A DNA stretch of 20,371 nucleotides, from NCBI GenBank assembly GCA_964637725.1, contig CAZWXH010000023.1:1-20371 (forward strand). The letters are read 5' to 3'. Below the pieces are notes generated by a model that made no database searches, had not been told where the DNA came from, and worked only from the letters and a program-made list of their open reading frames with translations. The translations under genes were made by a program, and so were the position numbers. Below, piece by piece: positions 15,246-20,371 of this stretch; the first letter of the stretch is position 1, and every line of letters begins with the position of its first letter. Source of the stretch: CAZWXH01 sp964637725 (GTDB taxonomy: Bacteria; Bacillota_I; Bacilli_A; Erysipelotrichales; Coprobacillaceae).

Positions 15246-15262
15246 ATGTAAGGGGGATAAAC

Positions 15263-16417
15263 ATGAAAATTGGAATCATTGGTCTTGGTACTGTTGGATT
15301 TGGGGTTGCTGAAATCTTAACTGAACAAAAAGAAAGACTAGAAAGACTAATTAATGAAGATGTTACAATTAAATACGGTTGTTCACTAGATGATGTTACA
15401 TTACCTAAAGGTATTATTTATACATCAAACTACCAAGATGTAATTAATGATGATGAAGTTGATGTTATTGTTGAATTAATTGGGGGAACAACAATTGCCA
15501 AAAAGATTATTTTAGAAGCTTTATCCAAAGGAAAACATGTTGTGACTGCTAACAAAGCTTTGATTGCTCATGATGGTAAAGAAATCTTTGAAACTGCTAC
15601 AAAGCACAATGTTAAAATTTATTATGAAGCATCAGTTGGTGGTGGGATTCCAGTTATAGTTCCTGCTAAAGAGGATTTAGTCGCAAATGAGATTGAAAAG
15701 ATCGAAGGAATTTTAAATGGTACAACAAACTTTATTTTGACTTTAATGGAAACTGATAATCTTGATTTTGATGAAGCATTAACGATTGCTGATGGACTTG
15801 GTTATGTTGAGTCCGATGCATCTTTAGATTTAGATGGTATTGATGCTGCTCATAAAATTCAAATACTTGCTATGAATGCCTATGAAATCTTCTTTGATTT
15901 TGATAAAATAAAAGCAACGGGTATTCGTGATATTACTAAGAAGGATATGGACTATGCTAAGAAACTTGGTTATCGTATTAAGTTAATTGCTCAAGCAAAA
16001 AAACTTGACCAAGGTATTGGTATCGATGTTTCTCCCACATTAATTGGTATAAAAGACATTGTTGCAAATGTAAATCAAGCATATAATGTAGTGGAGATAA
16101 CTTGTAATTATCTAGAAAATGTTATTTTCTATGGTAAAGGTGCTGGTCGTTATGTAACTGCAAGTGCTGTTGTTAGCGATATTATGAAAACTCATAAAGA
16201 AGATATGTGGTCTCATGATTATCAATATACTGATGATGTTTATCCGATAACTTATTCGAAGTATTATGTGAGATCTACACATCCTTTAGATATTGATTAT
16301 GAAACATATTTCTCTCAAGATAAGGATCATATCTATATTACAGATAAGATTGAGCTTGATGACTTAAAACAACAATTACAAGGTGAAAAATATAACTTGT
16401 TCAAAGTGAGGGGCTAA
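15263..16417 (+). CDS. hom: Homoserine dehydrogenase, lacking a full ACT domain
   Basis: This 384-residue enzyme reduces aspartate semialdehyde to homoserine with NAD(P)H, the branch to threonine, methionine and isoleucine. The Rossmann start is GIIGLGTVGFGV (4-15). VVTANKALIA is at 93-102, the family signature GILNGTTNFIL at 149-159, and GLGYVESDASLDLDGIDAAHK at 178-198 with the catalytic Lys198. GKGAGRYVTASAVVSDI follows at 291-307. After about residue 320 only some 65 residues remain, and they show no recognisable ACT pattern. Classical Bacillus-type enzymes have about 430 residues ending in an ACT domain that binds threonine. Feedback by threonine may be weak or absent, with control left to the leader. 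AAGGGGG precedes the ATG by 6 bases. Confidence 0.94.
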   Translation: MKIGIIGLGTVGFGVAEILTEQKERLERLINEDVTIKYGCSLDDVTLPKGIIYTSNYQDVINDDEVDVIVELIGGTTIAKKIILEALSKGKHVVTANKALIAHDGKEIFETATKHNVKIYYEASVGGGIPVIVPAKEDLVANEIEKIEGILNGTTNFILTLMETDNLDFDEALTIADGLGYVESDASLDLDGIDAAHKIQILAMNAYEIFFDFDKIKATGIRDITKKDMDYAKKLGYRIKLIAQAKKLDQGIGIDVSPTLIGIKDIVANVNQAYNVVEITCNYLENVIFYGKGAGRYVTASAVVSDIMKTHKEDMWSHDYQYTDDVYPITYSKYYVRSTHPLDIDYETYFSQDKDHIYITDKIELDDLKQQLQGEKYNLFKVRG

Positions 16418-16422
16418 ATAAA

Positions 16423-17649
16423 ATGAAAGTTATTGTCCAAAAGTTTGGTGGTACTTCAACAAGAAGTGTTGAAACACGCGAACATATGTATAAAAATATA
16501 ATTCGAGAATTAGATGCAGGTCATAAGGTTGTTGCAGTCGTGAGTGCAATGGGAAGATTTGATGATCCTTATGCTACTGATACACTTTTATCTATTGTTG
16601 ATACTGATCAATTAAGTGATGAAGAAATTGATCGTTTAACAAGTATCGGTGAAACGATTTCTACGCTTGTATGCAAGAGTGAACTCTCTAAAATGGGTTA
16701 TGTCGTTGAAACCGTTACAAACAATGAATTAGGGATTGTCACTGATTGTCAACATCTTAATGCGACTATTACAACTGTTGAGGGAACACATATTCAAAAC
16801 AAGCTAAAAGATGCCGACATTATTATCTGTCCTGGTTTCCAAGGCTATTCTCAAAACGGAAAAGTCACAACACTAGGTCGTGGTGGTAGTGATTTATCAG
16901 CAGTTGCTGTTGGGGTTGCAATTGATGCCAGTGAGGTAGAAATATATAGTGATGTGAATGGTATCTATACTGCCGATCCACGCATTGTCCCTGATGCGTT
17001 AAAATTAGACTATATCAGTTATGCAGAAATGTTAGAATTATCTAACAATGGAGCAAAGGTTTTAAATCACAGATGTGTTCAGCTAGCTGCAAAACACAAT
17101 ATTAAGATTCATGCCAGAAGCTCATTCGATAATCAAAAAGGAACATACGTGTTAGGAGATGAAATTATCATGAAAGATCATTTAAATCAATTAATTATAT
17201 CTGGTATTACTGGTTCTCAAAACGAGGCTAGAATTACGCTTGTTGGAGTCGATGCTAAAGTTAATGGAGCAGGTCAACTCTTTGAAAAGATTTCTGATAT
17301 CGGTGTCAATGTCAATGTTTTCAATCAAGCATTAGTTGGTGGCGGAAAGATGGATATATCTTTAATCATTAGTGATAAAGATGTTCCGGCTGTTGTAGAA
17401 GTTATTAATGATTTAAAAGAATTACTAAAACCTATAAAAACAATAGTGCGAGGAAATATTGGAAAAGTTGCTGTTATTGGTGTAGGTATAAAGAATAATA
17501 AAGGAATGTTTCAAAAAGTATATAATACTTTAATGAGTAATGACATTAATGTTGAAATGACATCTTGTAGTGAAATTAATATATCTTGTTATATTGATAG
17601 AGATGATGTTAAAAAAGCTCAAGTCTTATTACATGAAGCTTTCTTATAA
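16423..17649 (+). CDS. lysC: Aspartate kinase
   Basis: This 408-residue enzyme phosphorylates aspartate, the first step toward lysine, threonine, methionine and isoleucine. The kinase domain (1-about 245) shows VQKFGGTS (5-12), RLTSIGET (71-78), GRGGSDLSAVAVG (152-164) and YSDVNGIYTADPR (175-187). Two ACT domains follow, with ITLVGVDAKVNGAGQLFEKI (271-290) and VAVIGVGIKNNKGMFQKVYN (349-368). The length equals the Bacillus subtilis alpha-type enzymes. An in-frame ATG at codon 250 (17170) has AGGAG 11 bases upstream, close to where B. subtilis LysC starts a separate beta subunit, so a 159-residue second product is possible. It starts 5 bp after hom and lies 19 bp before asd. Which amino acid inhibits it cannot be read from sequence. 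Confidence 0.95.
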   Translation: MKVIVQKFGGTSTRSVETREHMYKNIIRELDAGHKVVAVVSAMGRFDDPYATDTLLSIVDTDQLSDEEIDRLTSIGETISTLVCKSELSKMGYVVETVTNNELGIVTDCQHLNATITTVEGTHIQNKLKDADIIICPGFQGYSQNGKVTTLGRGGSDLSAVAVGVAIDASEVEIYSDVNGIYTADPRIVPDALKLDYISYAEMLELSNNGAKVLNHRCVQLAAKHNIKIHARSSFDNQKGTYVLGDEIIMKDHLNQLIISGITGSQNEARITLVGVDAKVNGAGQLFEKISDIGVNVNVFNQALVGGGKMDISLIISDKDVPAVVEVINDLKELLKPIKTIVRGNIGKVAVIGVGIKNNKGMFQKVYNTLMSNDINVEMTSCSEINISCYIDRDDVKKAQVLLHEAFL

Positions 17650-17668
17650 TTAAGGGGGAAATATAAAA

Positions 17669-18703
17669 ATGAAGAAATATAATGTTGCAATTGTAGGAGC
17701 AACTGGTGCTGTAGGAAGAGAAATTTTAAGATGTTTATATCAATTTCATTTTCCTTTTGAAAACCTAAAACTATTAGCATCTGCTAGAAGTGCTGGAAAA
17801 ACAATTGATTTTGAAGGTCATGAATATGTAATTGAAGAATTAACTGAAGAATCTTTTAAAGGTATTGATGTTGCTTTTTGGAGTGCAGGTGGAAGTATCT
17901 CAGAAAAATATATGCCTGATGCGATTAAAGCAGGATGTATCAATATTGATAACACTTCTCACTTTAGAATGGATCCTGATGTTCCTTTGGTTGTCCCTGA
18001 AGTTAATGGTGAAGCTTTAAAAGATCATAAAGGAATTATCGCTAATCCAAACTGTACAACGATTCAAATGGTAAGTGCGTTAAATAGATTAAATGAATAT
18101 TTTGATATTGAAAGAATTATTGTTTCTACATATCAAGCAGTATCTGGTGCAGGTGTTGCAGGTATGGAAGAACTCTATCGACAATCTCAAGAAATATTAG
18201 ATGGTAAAGAACCTGTCGCAAAAACACTACCTTGTGCATCTGACAAGTTACATTTCCCTATTGCGTTTAACTGTATTCCACAAGTTGATAAATTTGATTT
18301 AGATAATCATTATTCTAAAGAAGAAATGAAAATGGTTAATGAAACTAAAAAAATCTTTAACAAGGATATTAAAGTGAATGCAACTTGTGTTCGTGTTCCT
18401 GTCTTAAGAGGTCATAGTGAATCTGTTTATATTGAAACAAAAAAACCTATTGATATTGATAAAGTTTTTGAACTTCTATCTTCTTCACATGGTGTTGATT
18501 TATATGATGATATTGAAAACCAAGTCTATCCAATGGCAAACTTATTTATTGGAGACGAACTAGTTCATGTTGGACGTGTAAGAAAAGACTTAGATAATGA
18601 TCATGGTTTAAGCTTATGGGTTGTTGCAGACCAACTTATGAAAGGTGCTGCTTATAACTCAGTTGATATTGCTTTAAAGATGATTGAAATGAATCTTTTA
18701 TAA
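17669..18703 (+). CDS. asd: Aspartate-semialdehyde dehydrogenase
   Basis: This 344-residue enzyme makes aspartate semialdehyde from aspartyl phosphate with NADPH, the step between LysC and Hom. The nucleotide-binding start is VAIVGATGAVGREIL (6-20). The active-site segment is IIANPNCTTIQM (123-134), with the thioacyl-forming Cys129. STYQAVSGAG (153-162) holds Gln156, and VRVPVLRGHSE (241-251) holds Arg242 and His249. All are intact and the length is usual. AAGGGGG lies before the ATG. It is the last gene of the operon. The three enzymes together convert aspartate to homoserine. thrB, thrC and dapA are not in the window. Confidence 0.96.
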   Translation: MKKYNVAIVGATGAVGREILRCLYQFHFPFENLKLLASARSAGKTIDFEGHEYVIEELTEESFKGIDVAFWSAGGSISEKYMPDAIKAGCINIDNTSHFRMDPDVPLVVPEVNGEALKDHKGIIANPNCTTIQMVSALNRLNEYFDIERIIVSTYQAVSGAGVAGMEELYRQSQEILDGKEPVAKTLPCASDKLHFPIAFNCIPQVDKFDLDNHYSKEEMKMVNETKKIFNKDIKVNATCVRVPVLRGHSESVYIETKKPIDIDKVFELLSSSHGVDLYDDIENQVYPMANLFIGDELVHVGRVRKDLDNDHGLSLWVVADQLMKGAAYNSVDIALKMIEMNLL

Positions 18704-18705
18704 CA

Positions 18706-18740
18706 AAACAAGCCCTTGCTTTATAAAGCAAGGACTTTTT
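18706..18740 (+). terminator. Terminator of hom-lysC-asd, probably bidirectional
   Basis: The 20-bp perfect dyad CCTTGCTTTATAAAGCAAGG (18714-18733) gives an 8-bp stem with a TATA loop. It is followed on the plus strand by ACTTTTTCTTTT. On the minus strand the same hairpin is followed by GCTTGTTTTGTT, so it can also end the converging bactofilin transcript. Confidence 0.85.
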
Positions 18741-18743
18741 CTT

Positions 18744-19334
18744 TTACTTATTCATTTTAATCTGTCCATCAACAATAGCGCCCTCATCAATCCTTAAACG
18801 CTTTGTATGAATATCTCCTTTAATACTTGCTCCTGCTTTAAGATATAATGATTCTAAAGCATGAACATTCCCTTTACAATAATTATCTATTGTCACTTCT
18901 TGACCTGTTACATTACCTGTAAAATCACTGTTTTTACAGATTTCTATATCCGTATCACTGTATATATTTCCTTGAACTTTAGCATGAACTAATAAAATAC
19001 TTTTAGCACGAACATTTCCTATAATTGTTCCCTTTTCTATAACTATACGTCCTTTTGTCACAACATCCCCAATAATTGTTCCTTTTATTTCTAAATCTGC
19101 ATCAGATGAAATATTCCCTTGTATCTCAGTATTTAGAGATAAGATTGAAGGTTCACTAGGTGCTATCACTTCATTTTTCACTCTCTTAACATCTTCAATC
19201 ACAATCACTGATTCGTCATCGACAAGTAGGCTCTCTTGTCTTTTTTCAGTATGTTCCTCAACTATCAACTCATCATCTACTTCAAAATACTTATCTAGTA
19301 GCTTTTCTTTTAACTTTCCAAAATATTCACTCAT
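18744..19334 (-). CDS. Bactofilin-family cytoskeletal protein
   Basis: This 196-residue protein matches the polymer-forming bactofilin family. Residues 1-70 are charged and probably flexible. From about 68 to 192 the chain is a run of short beta-strand turns with regular GxI/GxV steps: IQGNISSDADLEIKGTIIGD, GRIVIEKGTIIGNV, VQGNIYSDTDIEI, FTGNVTGQEVTI, CKGNVHALESLYL, IKGDIHTKRLRI. This is the right-handed beta-helix that stacks into filaments. Bactofilins polymerise without nucleotide and act as scaffolds for envelope or shape-determining proteins. It has no membrane segment; a short amphipathic N-terminus (FGKLKEKLLDKYF) might touch the membrane. It lies 12 bp after the LytTR gene and shares its riboswitch. 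The repeats show no damage. Confidence 0.88.
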   Translation of the reverse strand: MSEYFGKLKEKLLDKYFEVDDELIVEEHTEKRQESLLVDDESVIVIEDVKRVKNEVIAPSEPSILSLNTEIQGNISSDADLEIKGTIIGDVVTKGRIVIEKGTIIGNVRAKSILLVHAKVQGNIYSDTDIEICKNSDFTGNVTGQEVTIDNYCKGNVHALESLYLKAGASIKGDIHTKRLRIDEGAIVDGQIKMNK

Positions 19335-19346
19335 ATGATTCCCTCC

Positions 19347-20039
19347 TTATTTTATTATCAAGTATTGATAATAAATATCCTTTATCTTCTTTTTACTTCT
19401 TACTCGAATCGGCACTTTATTACCTGATATCATCTCAAATGTATCATCTACGTTATTTACATAATCCATATTGACTAAATAGCTTTGATGACATCTTATA
19501 AATCCAGCATCATTTATTTCTTTTTCAACATTTATAAGCTTTTCATACATTTGAACAATACGGTTACTCTTTAAATGAAAGAAGACTTTTGTGTTAGACG
19601 ATTCAATATATTCAATATGCGATAACGGTATTACAAATTTAGGTTTACCCCTTGAATCTCTTACCGTTATTTTTCTTTCTTCCAATCCCTTAATATTTTT
19701 ATATGCATTTAAAGTTTCAAATAATATGTCTTGCGTTAAAGGTTTGATTAGAAAATCAAAAGGATGAACAGCTAAACTCTCATATAATAACTGCTTTGAC
19801 TTAGCATAAAGAATAATATCATTGACATAACCTTCATCCCTCATTTTAAAAACATGACTAAGACTCTTCTCATTATCAACATCAACAAAGATGATATTAA
19901 AATTTCTAAATAAAAGAGATTGAAAATTGTGAACAATTTGAACCGAATGCTCGATTTCTTTAAAACAATAATTTAATGTACTTTGTATAAGATTATAATC
20001 ATCACTATGATGACCATAGATTCCTACACTTAATTTCAT
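19347..20039 (-). CDS. LytTR-type DNA-binding response regulator with degenerate receiver
   Basis: This 230-residue regulator has a receiver-like N-terminal domain (1-about 115) and a LytTR DNA-binding domain (about 122-222). The latter shows IPLSHIEYIESSNTKVFFHL and FIRCHQSYLVNMDYV (180-194), the family hallmark. In the receiver Asp53 (FVDVDN) fits the phosphorylation site and Lys99 (FLIKPL) is kept. The acidic pair after strand one is replaced by GHHS, the usual MPxxxG after the Asp is missing, and the Ser/Thr after strand four is not evident. Phosphorylation may be weak or absent. No histidine kinase lies beside it. The start is ATG 20039, or GTG 20042, whose 8-base spacing to AGGAGG (20056-20051) is better. 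The frame stays open further upstream, but that part lies in the riboswitch and is not coding. Confidence 0.85.
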   Translation of the reverse strand: MKLSVGIYGHHSDDYNLIQSTLNYCFKEIEHSVQIVHNFQSLLFRNFNIIFVDVDNEKSLSHVFKMRDEGYVNDIILYAKSKQLLYESLAVHPFDFLIKPLTQDILFETLNAYKNIKGLEERKITVRDSRGKPKFVIPLSHIEYIESSNTKVFFHLKSNRIVQMYEKLINVEKEINDAGFIRCHQSYLVNMDYVNNVDDTFEMISGNKVPIRVRSKKKIKDIYYQYLIIK

Positions 20040-20068
20040 CACAACATCAACCTCCTTTCTCCATAAGC

Positions 20069-20092
20069 AAAAAAGCATATATACATATGCTT
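20069..20092 (-). terminator. Terminator downstream of the c-di-GMP riboswitch
   Basis: On the minus strand AAGCATAT (20092-20085), loop GTAT and ATATGCTT (20080-20073) form a perfect 8-bp stem running into six T (20074-20069). It lies between the riboswitch aptamer and the ribosome binding site of the LytTR gene, where an expression-platform terminator should be. Confidence 0.8.
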
Positions 20093-20096
20093 CTGT

Positions 20097-20168
20097 TTTG
20101 CAACTGGCTGTCATGCATATGCTTAGACCCTATAGTTTTGCGACACTACCTTTCGATAGCTTTGCATT
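20097..20168 (-). promoter_or_regulatory. c-di-GMP-I riboswitch (GEMM-I)
   Basis: Read on the minus strand, the stretch shows the GEMM-I pattern in order. TGCAAAGC (from 20166) comes first, then the stem-loop CTATCGAAAGGTAG with its GAAA tetraloop. TCGCAAAACTATAGGGTCTAA follows with the conserved CGCAAA and GGGTCTAA blocks. A variable loop comes next, then ATGACAGCCAGTTGCA. TGCAA at the 5' end pairs with TTGCA at the 3' end (20103-20099) to close the aptamer. GEMM-I RNAs bind the second messenger cyclic di-GMP. A terminator and then the LytTR-bactofilin genes follow, so it should control their transcription. A TATAAT at 20171-20166 is too close to be its promoter; a promoter further upstream (about 20200-20260) is not clear. 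I see no gene in 20173-20371. Confidence 0.9.
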
Positions 20169-20371
20169 ATATCTTTTTTACATTCTAACAGATAGTGTGT
20201 GTTTTTAAATCATTTATCAATTTTCTTAACAAATCTTTGCATTTTAATTATTCTAACTCTATATTATCATTATCTTTTAATGAGGAAACAGAAGTTATGA
20301 AAAAAAGAACTAGATATTGATATGATTCCTCTAAAGTAGACAACGTAAATAAATAAAACGTTGCTTACAAA

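Noticed and set aside
15009..15262. T-box or lysine riboswitch upstream of hom
   Set aside because: The leader lacks the conserved T-box sequence and is too short for a lysine riboswitch; the leader-peptide model explains it better.
20040..20114. N-terminal extension of the LytTR frame to 20114
   Set aside because: The extra codons fall in the riboswitch terminator and precede the AGGAGG site, so they are untranslated leader.
20166..20171. Perfect TATAAT on the minus strand as promoter for the riboswitch
   Set aside because: It touches the first base of the aptamer, so transcription from it would start inside the aptamer and omit its closing stem. No -35 fits.
20281..20366. Inverted repeats GAGGAA/TTCCTC and CAACGT/ACGTTG near the window end
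   Set aside because: The arms are six bases with long loops and have no T-run or adjacent gene; they are expected by chance.

Overview
The window comes from a low-GC, gut-type Firmicute. Codons are strongly A/T-rich, most genes have AGGAGG-like ribosome binding sites, and there are several stem-loop plus T-run terminators. A V-type ATPase, a FocA-type channel, a bactofilin and a c-di-GMP-I riboswitch together suggest the Erysipelotrichia (Coprobacillaceae-like), but that placement is inference from gene content and not a measured relationship. There are no rRNA or tRNA genes, CRISPR arrays or insertion sequences that I can recognise.

Layout. (1) 1-587, plus: the 3' end of an asparagine synthetase gene, with its terminator. 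(2) 566-1528, minus: a two-gene unit of a small membrane protein and a VanZ-family protein. Its promoter region carries three TTAAG repeats exactly 11 bp apart. (3) 1632-2846, minus: a Fic-family gene whose frame is cut by one in-frame TAA between the Fic domain and a C-terminal winged helix. Its promoter carries a perfect inverted repeat. (4) 3064-13148, minus: a complete ten-gene V-type ATPase operon in the order G/H-C-I-I'-K-F-E-A-B-D, including two collinear I-subunit genes. The first of these lacks the last two membrane helices and the essential arginine. (5) 13298-14059, minus: a FocA/NirC-type channel with its own promoter and terminator. (6) 14253-15008, plus: a Cof-type HAD phosphatase. 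(7) 15074-18740, plus: hom-lysC-asd, behind a strong promoter, a 17-codon Ile-rich leader peptide and an attenuator-like hairpin set. (8) 18744-20166, minus: a c-di-GMP-I (GEMM-I) riboswitch with a terminator, followed by a LytTR regulator with a degenerate receiver domain and a bactofilin.

How the genes work together. The V-ATPase genes encode the catalytic head (A, B), central stalk (D, F, C), peripheral stalk (E, G/H), rotor ring (K) and stator membrane subunit (I), so one transcript can supply the whole machine. The hom-lysC-asd genes encode the steps from aspartate to homoserine. Their leader suggests that isoleucine supply, a product further down this pathway, sets transcription. The final operon links second-messenger sensing in RNA to a DNA-binding regulator and a cytoskeletal polymer.

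The observations most worth a second look are the isoleucine attenuator, the paired I subunits with one arginine-less copy, the c-di-GMP riboswitch on a LytTR-bactofilin operon, and the nonsense-split Fic gene.
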